Assembly (NCBI GenBank): GCA_022829145.1 | Contig: CM040763.1 | Location: 14,369,141-14,433,140 of the forward strand | DNA: 64,000 bases | Direction: 5' to 3' | From: Albula goreensis | Taxonomy: Eukaryota > Chordata > Actinopteri > Albuliformes > Albulidae | In this document: positions 1-13,575 of the stretch, in pieces | How the letters are laid out: every line of letters begins with the position of its first letter | Position numbering within the stretch: the stretch's first letter is position 1 | Translations under genes and position numbers: made by a program | Notes under the pieces: model-generated | The model's database searches: none | Seen by the model: the letters and a program-made list of their open reading frames with translations, nothing else | What the model was told of the DNA's origin: nothing

Positions 1-1357
1 TTTAAGTAATCATGTGGTGTAAAATGCTAGGTATCCTTTGATATATTGTGCTTCCTGCAAAATAATTCATCTCCTCTGTCAGGCAAGTGGATGACAGTTT
101 CTGTCTGACAGACAGGCCTCTGCTCGTGGCTGGAAGCTCAGCCTCTGAAGGTTCTGCTAGCCTCTGGGGAGTCGAAATGGGGCTTTCCACCTCATAAACG
201 CCAGAGATACGACTGACTTGAAAAGGAGCTGCAGTGAGCCCAACAGTGGTGTGAGCTCACACTAACCTGCTCGAAACAAAGCTTGTTTGACACAGCGCCC
301 GCCTGACAGAGGCACTGAACTGAACTCGGAACTGCGATGCAGTGCTACTTTAAATTACTGAAGGAAAACATCTGTTGTGCTTGGTTTTTTACCTCCTCCA
401 TCTATTTTTCAAATTTCCAAAATGGACCACTTTTTCTCCCCATCAAATTATGATCGTTCACTTTGACTGCCATTGTGAGAGGGCTGTTAGGAGTATGTAC
501 ACATACTCACTTCCAAAGGGTGAGACAAGATCCCGCAGGAACTGAGTTACAAAAGTAAACATGAACACAGGGACAGGAAACAAAAACATTTAAGTGTTTT
601 TATCACCCAATAAACATGACACTGCCTGTCAAAAGTATTTTTCATTTCAGCAGGCAGCTGAGGGGAAATAGGCACCAGTGGAGCACTGTGGTTCAAAGTG
701 AAAGCAATTGTAACTTGCTTATTTCTCACATACCCTCTACAATGTACATGTGGAGAACTATGATTTCACATAGAAAACAAAACTGTGAACATAGAGGGTG
801 GTGAGCGGTCTTACACTTTTGGTCACCTCACTATGGGAGCATGTTGGTTCCTCAACTCAAATGAGTCGCCTCAAGAGAGCTAAAGGTACAACTTAATTCA
901 GAAGAAAGTTCCCTTCCAAAGATGAGTCACCATTGAAACTATACTAATAACCTTTAATTGGCCCCTTGATTGGTGGTTCGTTCCCATGGTGCTCATTAGG
1001 GATGACCACTGCTGCCCTTGCATGGACTGCAGGTGTCTTTATTAAAGTGTCCTCTTCTGTCTTCCGTGTGGCCTCTTGAGAGGGCACAGCCATGTTTAAA
1101 CATAAGATGTTTGAGGCCTGAGGTGAATCTTTATAGGACAATGAAGGGATTAAAGGGGCAAGAGAGAATTCTCTTGACCTGTGAAGAGGCACATCTAATA
1201 GGCAGAAAACAGACCCAGAACATCCCCTGAGGCCTTTCCACTTACATACAACCCCCTGCTGCCACACGGAAGCGGCACTGTGTGCGCAACCACGTGTGGT
1301 TAACTTTTCTTCATTTGGCTTTTGAAGTTGTCTCTGGGTTGTGGGATGGTTGACATG
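1..1357. other. intron between the beta-like stretch and the shared exons
   Basis: I see no exon with recognisable FBXW7 F-box or WD40 sequence and no repeat here. The shared exon 2 (MKRKLDHG) would have to lie beyond the left edge. A GTAAGT donor-like hexamer sits on the minus strand near 1245 (TAT then GTAAGT) inside the reading frame that continues from the beta-like block, but nothing else supports it as an exon end. Confidence 0.4.
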
Positions 1358-1588
1358 CTTCAAAATCATTCCTTTATTGAGACAACTTAAACTTTCTGTG
1401 AGAAGATACGCCTTCTCATCCAGTTGTTTTGAATCACCGCTTGTACCATGTGTGTTAAGAGATGGGAAAACTCTGCAATAGCTTGGCCCTTTGGGAAAGA
1501 TTGTGATACTGTATATGTCAGATAAGTAGGGAAAAGGAGAATAAGCCACACATGGATGTACTGCATACAGATAAGATAAACAAGAGTG
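1358..1588 (-). pseudogene. candidate degenerate FBXW7 beta-isoform first exon
   Basis: One minus-strand frame resembles the beta-specific N-terminus as I remember it from human. In order it shows HSCLSYLYAV (human LSCICLYCGV), then SPF, a LSD-SIT stretch (human LS-ESVT), a Pro, then SYCRVFPSLNTHG (human LYCQRLPSSRTHG), a Lys-containing polar stretch and GMILK (human KMIFYK). About 12 of 32 positions are identical in the best ungapped block. Against function, an in-frame TAG lies just upstream of HSC, no in-frame ATG precedes the similar block, and no GT follows the final Lys (AAG then CATGTC). It may be a decayed beta exon, a lineage-altered exon, or chance. The position, between gamma and the expected shared exon, is plausible. 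Confidence 0.33.
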
Positions 1589-2690
1589 CTAGAAATACAA
1601 ATATCTCATCACTACAATACATTAGGAATAATCAGTGGAAAAGGAAAATTAAGATGGTTATATAAAATAAAGATACATAATAAAAAGAAAGAAGTGAGAA
1701 AGCTCTCCATTGGCAGTCAGCTCCTTTGACTCTTTAGTGACCCACTTAACAGCACCCCAGAGGGACTGATTTTACCCCTATTCCAGCCGAAAGTGATGAC
1801 CTGCTATCTTTAACAGGGTAATGCCACCAATGATAAAGTTATGCTGTATCCGGATGCTCCATCAAGGTAACAGGGATCGATGACACTCCTATACATCTGC
1901 AGGTGTCTCATCTGGTGATGAATACTGGACTCCAGCTATGCTGGTAATCTTTATTACATTACTAAATGGCATCCAACATGTCTGTTATTCATGGATTTTC
2001 AGTTCATATGGTATATCAAAGGGAGTGATTTATGGTGTATTGAAATGTGGAACTGTTTTACGGGGATATTTGGGCCTGAATTTTCAATACCAATTATTAT
2101 TCAATACAAACAAAGTGTGGTGAATATGGCGTGAGGCATGTGCTCTCGTATAAAGCTGAAAATATCCAAACTATGAGCTCAAAATACCACACCCAAACAT
2201 AAACTGTTGGTAATGCTGAAATACAGCATTCCTTCTCTCTGTCTTTTGTTTCCAGTGGCATGTAAAAATTGAAATCAGAAACGGATCTAAACAAGTTCAG
2301 GTCTCTCCCAACTCCCCCGCAGATCCCAGTGAAATTGTCATTTATATTAAAGCTATCTGCTAAAAAAAACTGCAGACAGAGGATCTCTGTGTGGTGATGC
2401 TTGCATTATGAAAGCTCATCTATTTTGCTGCTGTCCTGTGAGATAGAAACTCAGATTTGAGAAGATTAGAGGGCCCTGAGAATGACCTTTGAGGCAACTG
2501 AAAAGTCAACATGCGTTTACAGCAGCACTGTAACAGAGATCGGCCTCTATAATAGTGAAAAACAACCCCAGCTGTGTTTTTTTATGGTTTCTGAGTACCA
2601 CTACACAGCTGAAGTATTCCATGACATAAAGATTATAGATTATGCTTCTACACAGCAAAAATAGGACAATGAGAGGAAAACAATTCAGTT

Positions 2691-2711
2691 AAAAAAAAAA
2701 AAAAAAAAAAA
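2691..2711 (+). repeat. poly-A run (21 A)
   Basis: An uninterrupted A run. It could be the tail of an old retrotransposed insertion, but I see no recognisable element before it and no clear target-site duplication. Confidence 0.9.
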
Positions 2712-5700
2712 CTGACGATTTATGCTCAGATGGTCAAAGTGCATTTATCCATTTCAAAACAATAGAGAACAAAAGTATTCTGTAGCTCTCATAACTTCAA
2801 GACAAGATCCTTTGTACACCAACAGGGAAAAAGCTTATTTGCCTGACTTTCATGTGTTCTATAAACACACAAAAAAGGTATATTGTTCTGAAAATAATTT
2901 ATACTGGGAAGACATTAAATATGTGCATGCCACAAGATGAATTCCCAGATTGTATGACCCCAGACACCCAATTTCAGTTAAATCAGAATTTAACTTCACA
3001 ACAGTGGCATTCCTGTGCTTTTTTCCTGTAATGTACTGCAGCTATCCCAATGTGGGGCGAATCTGTCAATGAGAGCTGAACTGCTGCATAGGCAGGGATA
3101 TCCAGATAAGAGTAATAACAGCTCAAAATGATGGATTCTACTCCTGCAAGCCTGAACACCATCGAGGCGACTGCTGGAATATGTTCCAGTGCAGACTGCC
3201 CCCCAGAGGAAGTACTGTGTCTTGCTAGGTCTGCAAAACCCAAAAAATAGGCATTCAATACAACCGTGCAATGTTTTATTCACAGGGCACCATGCACATC
3301 ATCCTTGTCTAAATACATTCTAAGCACAATTTGACAAACATTTAAAGTGTATATCTTATAACAGACAGGGATGTGATTAAGCAACTTGCTTTCCTTGGTA
3401 GTTTTTTTCCTCTGCGACTCTCTTCCTCTTTCGCATTTTTTGCACTGCAGTTTTAAATGTGACATAATCCAAAAACCAATCAGAACTGGTCCCAGCACTA
3501 CTGTAAAAATCGGCCTAATGTGCTGCCTCATCCTCCCTTGGCCTACAATGCTTTTATACCCTGCTGGTGGGCGCGGCTGATTCCTGCCAGGCTGGCATTG
3601 GTTTGCCGTCTCTCTCCGTCTCTCAGGCCTCCGGGGGAAACACTGCCCAGCATCCCAAAGGATTCTCCCCACTCTCAGAGGAAGGAGGCTTTTATTTTTA
3701 TAAAACTTCACTCCGTACTCAGGACTGCACTTAATTCATCTGAAAACCAAAAGCCTAACTGTACTGGATGTTTAGTAATGAACAAATGATATCTATCAGT
3801 GGAAAAATTAGTCAATTATCTCAATTATAAAAATCTAAGAATTCTTTTTGCACGCACTGAAAAATACCTTAATGTGCTGTTTTGCTGACGCACAAAGTCA
3901 ACCTTGTTGAATTGACAGTGAATGTTCGAGGACAACATGTAACTTGGTGCATATTTACACGCCCACTCTCTTGCACTTGCGGGAGAAGATGAGCACCACT
4001 TTTCTTTAAAAATAGTCAGTAATTACAGCTTTGGTGTACCCTCGCACTAACAATGAAGTCCCACACTCTCATAAGTGCAGCACCAGTGGGGAGGAGCGAT
4101 GGGGTTGAGGAACGCTAAGAACTCATTCAGAATTTCTCAAAACATACCCGTCTGTTTGAATTGGAGCAAGCCATGCAATGAGTCTTATAACTGTTTTTTG
4201 CCTTGAAAACACGGGCCACAAGAGTACAGTTTCCATACTGCCCTACGGCAGCAGCTGAACTAAGCAAATGGTCAAAGAAAATCATCTCCCTTTCAATTAA
4301 ACAACCATAACAGAATGATAATTTCAATATTCCACCAACAGCCAAAAATAATATTCTCCAAATGTTTCATTATTTTTTGTTAAAAAAAATAAAAATAAAT
4401 AAAAACTTTGCTAAAGGCATCAATGGGACATTTGAGATTTCTAGTCACCTAACAATATCACAGGGAGAGAAGAGAAGGGCAGACTGCAGCTCAAAGCCAG
4501 AGATCAAGGTAGGAACTACAAGTTGCTGGAAGTATCACTCAGGGCTGAGAGGATGGAAACTTCATGGAGCTTCTGCAGTCTTTTGTGAGGTAGCCTAACA
4601 ATAAATCCTTCAGACAGGTGAACTCTGACTATGTTATAACGTGGAAAGAATGCAGTAGTGTAATACATCTTGCTACAGGATTTTGGAGTGCTGGAGGTGT
4701 TGTGGCCCTCGTTCACAGCACCTTACCTCAAACCTGAGCAGTCTGGTCTCTCTTTCCTTTCATACAAGCCTGATTTGGGAGATTTTGCTAGCAGCAAGGA
4801 CTCATCCCACAGGTGGTTTGATGCGGCTAGAGGCTACATGGTAAGGATTCAGATGCCCACGGAGTGCAATTCAATAAAGCGCCAGTGAATCTTGTGAAAG
4901 GCACAGCCCCTTGCTTCATATCAAGGTGTGCCCTCTCTGAAGCTCCATGACACAGTTCTTATCAGGGTCCCTTTCAGAATGACAGAGCACATTCAACCCC
5001 ACCCACCTACCCACCCGACGCATGCGATTAGGCACGGTACTCTGCCTTTGCAGATCTTAAATCGAGCATCTGTTCCCATTCGAAAGTGTATTTAATATTA
5101 ATATAACTGTAATGGCTTCTCAGCAGGAGTACGATGATGGCTTTCAAAGCAGTCAAGCACCTAGATTTTACTGGTAGGTATCGAGATGCCCCCGACCGAG
5201 CAAGCAAAAAATAAATACAACTCAAAGCAGATTGGAAAAAAAATGATACATGGCTTGGGTTCTGGGATGGGGTTTATTCTTTGATGAAATGAAGACAATG
5301 CAACACAACAGCAAGGCTTCTGTACTGTGCCACTGATGAAAAAATGCACTGCAGACTGGCGGAATTCCATAAGTTCGACCAAGTGAACATTTTGTCACAA
5401 GCATTCTCAGACAGACAGAGAAACAATGTTATTTTGGTGCGACTGCCTCGAGATCAGTGGTGTGTGAAGTTCCCCCTAGGACCTTCCCCACCTTGTGACC
5501 ATGCCTGTTTGACTCCCCTCACGGTTCACTCATTCAGACTTTGTGGTACACAAAATGCTGCCCTGTGGCAATGGTGTCCCAGAGGATTAAAGGGGAATAA
5601 AGTGTTAGCCCCACTGCTGATTACAGTTGTACGCATGATTGACAAATAACAAAATGGGATTAAATTCTTCAGAGCACAGGGCATATTCAGAGGAATCTGG

Positions 5701-7324
5701 AGAAAAAATGGGACTCCACACATCACTAAACTATAACGGAGTGGGTCTGAGAACCTGTCTGACACATCCCCCCCGAAGCTTCGGAAAACTTTCTTAGAAA
5801 GTACGAGGGAGCAATTTCTTCATGAACACACACCTGTAGCCCAAGGATGTATGAAATTGGAGTGACAGCGAATCTCCTGGATAAATTAATTTCATGGTGA
5901 TGGGTCGGAAGGCTGTGGCTCACAATCAACTGATACCTTTTCAGCAGAGAGGAGTGTCTGGCACAAACACTCAGAGAGATATAGTCTCATTGCCATATTC
6001 TGAAACAGAGTCAAATCCCCATCTAGGAAGAGAAAAAAAAAGAGATCTGGCTAATAACTGCAAAGCGATATAAAATGGAAACAAGGTAAGCTGAGCAGAG
6101 TGAAATCCAAGCCTCCGGGCCCCGTCCCAAAACATACGGGCGGCAGGGATTATTCTCATTCCAGACAGAGAGCAATGGCAGAGCCTGAGCTCCATCAGTC
6201 TCAGGCCAACACACATTCTTAGGTGTGTTCTTCCCTGTCATGAGCTTGCTATATAAAGACCGCAACTCCTCAGAGACCTAGAGAGGAGAGCACTGCTGAA
6301 GGTCTGTCTAACAATGCCTGAACCTTTCGGACGGGTGTGCCACTGTAGAGGTGGGAAAACTACAAGTGCTTCCAACTCCAGCCTCCTCACCCTCTACTCT
6401 GGATAATGTGGTGGTCAGACATGGGGGCAGGTCAAACTCTTGAGAGGCAAAGGAATGTGGGAGCCAGAGGAGGCCAGCCTGCTCCAGGGTTAGTCTTTCC
6501 TCTTTGAATAAATGTGTAATCCATGGACCTGCATTCCAGTGTCATACTAATACAGACGGCGATCTGCTGGTAAATGGGGAGATGGTGTTGAAAAAGTGTA
6601 TTTGGGTGGCCAGTCCAAAACTTGGTTGTAGACCTATGCCCCAATCTAGTGGAAAGCATTTTCCCAGTTTCTGAAAGACTGGCAAACCATAAATGTAAGG
6701 GGAATTCTGGTTTAGAGATGGGGACTAGTTTTAAAGTTACTGCTGAGGATCCAGCTTTGGTGACATTTCTGTCCTCCAGGCATGGTGGAGCTGTACATCG
6801 ATGGTGACCTAAGTACTGGGCTGAAGCGGGTAGATGACCCAATGGGCAGGGTTCCTCTGCCTCTGTACTGCACGCCAGCCATGCTCTCGCTGGAATTACG
6901 GTTAGAGTCAATCCCAGTTCAGTTAGTAGATGGGTTAGACTAGGTGCAGGGGTGTCTGCTTTCTGTCTTAGGCAGCCACCAAAAGCAACCCCCTCCCCTG
7001 TACAGCTGTGGGACAGGTGCTCCGTGACGTGCATACAGGGCAGCAGGCGACTGCAGCTGCCGTTTCCAATTTCGGCTCTCCTCGCCCAATTAGGAGATAA
7101 ACAGCGTCTGTGAAGCTGTGCGCCGGTTTTGGTCGGAGGACTCACAGAGGACAGCCAGATGCTACAGCCCAGCTGCTGGTGGGACTCCTCATTCGAGCGA
7201 GTGGCCGGGCCTCTCAGCAGTGGGGGAAAAAAAAATTGAGGGTCAGGGTATCGGAGGGGAGTGATGCTCTTGCAACTCGACCAAACGAGAGTCCGCTAAT
7301 CAATCCTTTCTTCTTCCGTGAACA

Positions 7325-7500
7325 ATGAGCTTTTGGTACCTCATTAATTTTCCACATATCTCAATTTAGACGAATACGCTTTCAAACAGCGAAAGGACAT
7401 TTTCTAATTAAGCTGCTCAGATAACAGCCTGTTTTAATGTGGAGTTATTAAAATTATGCCCAAACGAAAAACTAACCTTTGGAACTTTTTTCCACACCAC
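7325..7500. other. candidate conserved non-coding element
   Basis: An AT-rich block dense in homeodomain-type cores (CATTAATT, CTAATTAAG, TTATTAAAATTA) without simple repeats or coding potential. This is the texture of vertebrate developmental enhancers. No alignment was possible, so conservation is inferred only from texture. Confidence 0.3.
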
Positions 7501-10500
7501 TCAGTGGTGAGAGCAAGTTGGAAGGAGATCTGTGCTGCTAAGAAACAGTGCATGTAAAATGCGTGTCAAACACCTGTTCCTTAACGCATCGACTCATTTT
7601 CCCTGGGACATCAACATAATTTAAAAGTAATGTTGACAGAGTACAGGCATTCTACTTAAAGGCATTGAGATAAACAGCAATTCTTCCCCCTCAGGAGAAG
7701 AACGGTTTAACTTACGGGCTGGGGGGTCTTCACTGATTGTGGGCCCACTGCCTGCGGGGACTTGGGCTACACAACAACCCTCTGTATTATTTAGAGAGGC
7801 AATCTGCTTGCCATACATTATACATGGAGTCAGGAGTTGATGGGAGTTAAGAGCTCATGTACCGTTAAGCGACAGAGGGAGGGCGCATGCTGCATCATAT
7901 TCAGCATGATGGGCCTCAGGGGCATGCGGTTATGCGTCTCTGCCATCGGTGGTGATTTCGTCCGTGTCATGGGTGAGGACACTGGCTTCATCTGTTCTCA
8001 ACTGACTTGAGGTAATGGGAGGCAACTCCACTGCCTGGTTCACCCACCTGCCCACCCTGCACCCCTTGACTGGAGGAACAAGGTATTTGGCACCTCAGTC
8101 CTATTTTCTTACTTTCTCTCAGCTGTGTTTTTATTTTCTCCCTGTTCCCTCTGACAGCTTTTCCTCTTGAGACTCACCGAGCAAGGGACATTTTGTTATC
8201 AGAGATCGCTGCCACCGTGAAACCCCCTACTTTCATAAAGGCAATGTCATTAAAAACGCAATAACACGATCTGACTCCCCCTCCACCCTTGGAGAGACAA
8301 GAGAAAGAAATTGTAAACAAACATAAACAGAGATGGCCCAATGGGAATGTAACAGGCACTTGCAGTTAATTAACCAGTTTCATTATCATTTCCCCCCTCC
8401 TTAATAAATGTGAGTGAATTACAGATGTCCCGCTTCTCCTCTCTGACAAATCTCTTGGATTCAGTTCATATTTCATGCTCCAATCCCTTTATAGGGGTCA
8501 GGTTACAAGGCTTGGAGAAAAGACGCAAACCTTATTGAAAATCAGCTACTTGGCGCTGTATTTAATGACTGACCACAGAGCTGAGAATTCGGGGTTAATT
8601 TGCCCTGTTCTGCAAAACAGCATTAGCTGTTCTGAATGACATTTTCTGTGGGCGGAATATAATATTCCACAGTTCACAGATTTTCAAGCCCGATACAGGT
8701 ATGCTGCATGAGATTTTCCGCCGGTCTCTCTTGATTGGAGGTTAGTATCTGCAGAGCTCATGCTTGGCTGGACACCATGCTGCTGCCTTAAGGACAGCCA
8801 CCCCTCAGTGGGACCAAGTTTTTCCTACAGCAGCACCACACTGTTACGTTGGTCGTGCTGCCACTGGCCAGATGCAGGAAGTTTGACTGCCACATTTCAA
8901 CCATCAGACTGCAGTGCGGCCTTCCTCCTCACCAGCTGTTCTTGCTTACTCCCTCAATCTGATTCTGTTAGCTGAGAATACAGATTTATACCAGCCGTGG
9001 TTGGCAAGCCGTGTTTGCTTGGGTGACTCATAGGGTCAGAGCTTATGCTGAGATCGCTAGCTTGACGTACAAGAACAAACTGTGGGCAGGACTCCAGTGC
9101 ATTAAAGAACACATACTCCATAACCTCCTTTTTAATTGCTGAATGCAAGGCGGAGAAGCCATATGAACCTTAAGTCGCTGGTATATCCTGGCTGGGAACT
9201 GACCCCATAAGTACCCGAGCAGTCAATAAAACTATGAAAAGCCCATGAGATATAAGGCTAGATATAACTCCTGAGTGGACTGTTTTTTAAGCCACAGGTG
9301 TATCACTAGGGAAAATATGGCTGGTAACAAGCAGAAGCTATGAGTAAATGGTGGCCTCATCCTCAATGTTGCTCAGCATAACCCTTGCAGTCTTCAAATC
9401 CAGACTTCTTTCCAAAGAGCTCTAAAAATAAGGGCTGCCAGCTTTTTAATGATACTCCATGTCACTGTCGATTCCCGTCATGGCAGGAGGCTCAACCTCT
9501 GCTGTGAAGTTGTCTGTGTTGCAGGCCTTTCAAGCTCAAATTGCACCAATTTCACTCTGGATTTGCTTTTCTTCTCCCCTCCAACTTTCACTCTGCTACG
9601 ATTTATGCCTCGTGTCCCAGAGACCACCGGCTGTTGGATGACGCGTGATGGAAGCGAACGCTCTGTACTGATGCGGGAGTGGTTGGTCCTTTCCTGCTCT
9701 ACTCTACCTGTTCTCTGCATGCTGCTGTTCTCACACTGCTGTTTCCAGTAAGGGTCGGCCTGCTTGTGTACGGGTCGCTTCCAGGAGGACCAAATTAGAG
9801 CTGCTGATTACAGTGTGGAGCTGCACCAGACCCGCTGCTTTCACCACACACAGGGCGTGCGGGCGGAAATAAAACAGCCTCCACGAGTAAAAATGCAGAC
9901 TGGAAGAACATTATGTGACAGGAATTATTAGTCTACTTCTGGTGATTTTACAACCATGGTTTTTGTCTCCATCACATATCCAAAACATGCTCTTTACCCA
10001 CCGCAAAAAAATACGCTGTTTTCACCCTAGAATTACTGTCAGGGAGCGCATAGGCTTAGACACATAATGATAAATCTTCCCAACACAAAGTCAAAAATAG
10101 TATCTAATTACCGTCCAACTTTACTTTCTCACAAAGCTTGCTTGTTAAGAGTCCACCTCGCCAGTGGTATGAGGGCTTCAGCATTTACCGTGACTACCTT
10201 TGCTGTGCATAGCAAGGTTGAATAGTATTCCCTGCAGTTAACACTCAAAGGTCGAACACCAAAGAAAAGAGTACCAGTGTTGTTTGTGTACACAGAACCT
10301 TCAGAGTGTAGGGCGGCAAGGATGTTTTAATACAGGTAAGGGTCATAAGATAACACAGCCTATTCATAATGAGAGAGGACCAAACATTCAAGCGCTCAGA
10401 TGACCAGACATTCAAGTGAGATTTCTCATCTAACCTTAAACATGTCAATCAAAATAAACTCTTTAAACTATAAACTGTTTATTATGACAAAACATTTACA

Positions 10501-11485
10501 CAGAGAGAAAAAAAATCTTGACACATTCTTTGGAGAGAAATCAATAGCGACACATTCTAGGGAGAAAAATCGACCAAATCAGCTTGACTGCTTAACTGAA
10601 AACTTTTGTATGTTTTTGACCAAAGGATTGCTAAAATATGCTTAAGCCTGTTGGAGATCGGACAAGATCTAACCACAGGTCCATCTGAACTGCAGGCTGG
10701 GCAGCAGGAAAAGGGGGGAGGGTGGTGGGGCCCCCATGACGCATCACTGTTGGCTCAGGACGCCTGACCTTTGATTTCACAAAAGGCTGATTTTTAATGC
10801 AATCGGTCTAATCACTTTTAACTACAGAGCCCATCTGCCACTGTGCCCAGATCCTGGCCCAGCCCCTGAGTCCCCCTCTCCTCTCTCCCCTTCTCTCAGG
10901 GCTGTAGGGGCCCAGCTGTATGGAAATGAGACAAGGCGACTGAAACAGACTGCGCTGTCACAAGGCCCGGCCGACAGTGCCCGGAACAAGGCCCCCCTCT
11001 CAGCGGAGTGCTCCGAGCGTGAACTCCGTCGATCAGCCATTCAGGAAGCAAATAAGGGTCCCATACAGGCCGGCCTGACGCCCCGGAGCACAAAAACAAC
11101 AGAATGGCCAGGACCAGGGGAGCTGCCGGGGTGCCTGGAAAAGGGCTGGATCTGTTGTCTGGAGGTGCCAGGAACCCTCTGCTGGCCGATCTGTTGTCCG
11201 TCAACTTTTCTTTTTTCTTCCCTTCGATAAATTGACTCTCCGATTTGAGTCTGCCATTACTGTCCAACTCAAAATGCCCACACCCCACCCTCTGCTGGTT
11301 AGGCATTCCGTTTGGTTTACGAGCATCATCTTTGCTGACCTCAACAAATCCCCATAGCCCCTCTCTGCTTCGGGACAGACCGTGGCCCAGTTCCACTTCG
11401 CCTGGGGACCTCCATGAAAACTTTCAATGTCAATACAACCTACCAGGGCACAGACAGACTGATATGTAGTAGCACTCTTTCCATT

Positions 11486-11830
11486 TAGGCCAGGGGTGTG
11501 CAATCCTGAAGTAAACAGTTCTTTACACTCAAGGTCCTCACAACTCTCTCTGTGGAAGTGCAATTCTAATTCATCACCCTCATGCAGTTCCCACACGGGG
11601 GGGCAATCATAGATTTAACCCATGTTAACCCTTCACATACACTGATGCACAGTTTAATTCAGGAGCATCCTGATTTGTCCGAGAAGGGCTGGTATGAGTG
11701 CAGACTACATCACCTGTGAGAAAGGGTTAAACCCTTGAATGAAAACTAGAATTCATTAATTAGCTGAATGAGGTCTTAATGAGAACTAGACTACAACAAA
11801 AACCAAGGTGAGAGTCTATACAGAGGCCAT
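11486..11830. repeat. remnants of an old dispersed repeat
   Basis: The left end (CCAGGGGTGTGCAATCCTG) and right end (TTAATGAGAACTAG...CAACAAAAACC) resemble the termini, in opposite orientation, of a widespread old fish repeat whose start is usually GTGTGCAA-CCTGGTCCT and whose body has a TTTTTGTT-CAAC-GAGCTC-AATTAA core. The elements are strongly diverged and the assignment is from memory. Confidence 0.35.
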
Positions 11831-12489
11831 AGCTGCCAGTGTAGATGAGGGGTTATAGCCTACCCCTCAGCAGAGAATGCTTCAAGGGCCATTAGTATAA
11901 AGGAGCGGAGTGTTGATGCTAAAGCTGAGTGCTCTTCACAGCTCTGAGCAGCCCAAACCAGAAAGACATGCCGGTCAGGATACCAGTGAGGTGGAGGGTA
12001 TATGCAAGGTGTCAGCAGTGGCTGGAGGAGAGAAGAAAACACACTGCTGAACAATGACAGCTCCATTTCAGCTACTTCAGAAAGGTGAAAAGCTGTCAGT
12101 TACCATTGCAGTCCCTCTGAAGAGAGACTGCATGGCACACATGGATACTGACATCGACATCCTTTCTGTCTCGTTGGATTCGCACCTACGGGCCCTGAAA
12201 GTGCTGGGAGCCCAGTGGCAATGTGTGCCCAGCGCAGGGATGGCGTGAATTTGCCAAGACACCGGCAGCCCCGCGGAGCGTCCGTTTTCTTCTCCCACGA
12301 ACAAGGGGCCTCAGAGGCTTCAAAGGCTCAACTTGTTTGCTTTGGCCTCTGACGATGAGAGGGCGCCTACAAAGAAGCCCAATCCTCGGGCTGCGGATGG
12401 ATGGTTGCTGGGCAACGCGCCGCGGCTGGTTGAAAGCCCCACGCTCCGCCCCTCCCCAGGCAAGGGTTGAGGGGAGCCCTTGTTTGTTG

Positions 12490-12680
12490 TCAGGCTCGTC
12501 CCCGGCAGGGCTCCAGGTCTCGCCATGAGGCGATACATTCCACAGATCTCTTAATAAAGTCTTCCGTTTTTTCCAGTTTTTATATCAGCGAGAGCCACTG
12601 TAACTCATCATTTAAGACAGCCGTGCATTTCTCTGGCAAGGTGAATAAAATTGAGGCTGTAACGGGGAAATTCGGATGAC
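12490..12680. other. candidate conserved non-coding element
   Basis: A block of balanced composition with no repeats, containing AATAAAG, TTTATATCAGCG and GTGAATAAAATTGAGG-type words, of the kind seen in deeply conserved elements. Conservation is not demonstrated. Confidence 0.25.
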
Positions 12681-13444
12681 AACCAGAACCTCCTGGAAGA
12701 TGACAAAATAAAATAAGAAAAATATATAAGCTGAGAACTACTGTATGACACCTTTTGTGCTCTGGTTAAGGCATTCAAACAGAAGCCATGCTTATTAACA
12801 GGATTATTCAGGCACTTCCCCTGCACTGCTCTGCCCGGCTCGCTCGGCCACAGAAGTCTTTTCACATTCAGACCTGCTGGGGAGGAAATGTCTCTCATAA
12901 TCTTTAGAGGCATCTGCCAAATGCTTTTTTTTAATGCTTTCTTTCTCCTCTTCTCCGAGGCTGCCATCTGTCTCCCACTCAGGCCATGATAATGTATGTT
13001 AATTGCTACTCAGGACCTCAGAGCGTATAAGCATTGAATCATTACCTAGCCAATCATCCAATCCAGGCTGTTTCTGAAGCAGCCAGGGTACACTGGCCTT
13101 CATCTATACATCCTGGAAGGGAGGGGAAACAAATGTGCAGGAAAAACCGGGGGCAGAGGGTGAAATGTGACATGCAGGGCATGCTGTTGGATGATGCAGG
13201 ATCTGAAAGGTTGACTAAGGATAAGAAGGTGGCCTTGTCAGGACAGGGAGAAACAGTGCAGGACTTTTATTACGCTGTGAAAACCTCAATCAAAACCAGG
13301 GAATTGAGACTGGAGATGGCATTTAGTGTACAATTTAGTGTACAAACAGTCTCTCCCAGGTACCAATTTATGTTACTCCTGGAGGATCCATCCACCTGCA
13401 ATCTCACCATTTCCAAACTACTCAAGTCCAATCCCCTCCCTAAT

Positions 13445-13575
13445 GTCTAAACCAGTGATGCCAAACCCAGTCACGTGGACAGGCTTCTTTTTGTTTCAGT
13501 TGAGCTTTCAGTTAATTAGTTTTGATGTAGCTGTTAACCGTTACCGTCTAAACCTAATTAAGTGAAAGCTCAGAG
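13445..13575 (+). repeat. diverged dispersed repeat with a 19-bp inverted repeat
   Basis: The sequence begins CCAGTGATGCCAAACCCAGT and continues TTTTTGTTTCAGTTGAGCT, matching the start and core of a widespread old fish repeat (GCCAACCCTGGTCCTGGAG...GGTTTTTGTTTCAACTGAGC). Its right part is a hairpin: TGAGCTTTCAGTTAATTAG (13501-13519) pairs with CTAATTAAGTGAAAGCTCA (13554-13572) at 18 of 19 positions around a 34-base loop. It looks like a non-autonomous DNA element or an ancient SINE tail. Confidence 0.55.

Larger units (their letters stand above)
1589..11480. other. intron, no gene recognised
   Basis: This is AT-rich unique-looking sequence. It holds a poly-A run (2691-2711), a CNE-like block at 7325-7500, and an open minus-strand frame of 237 codons (6432-7145) that resembles nothing I know. 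I see no tRNA, no intact transposon and no clear splice-bounded exon. Confidence 0.4.

Noticed and set aside
6432..7145. Minus-strand open frame of 237 codons
   Set aside because: No recognisable domain, no convincing splice edges or codon pattern, and an overlapping plus-strand frame is also open in part; long frames like this occur by chance in 64 kb.
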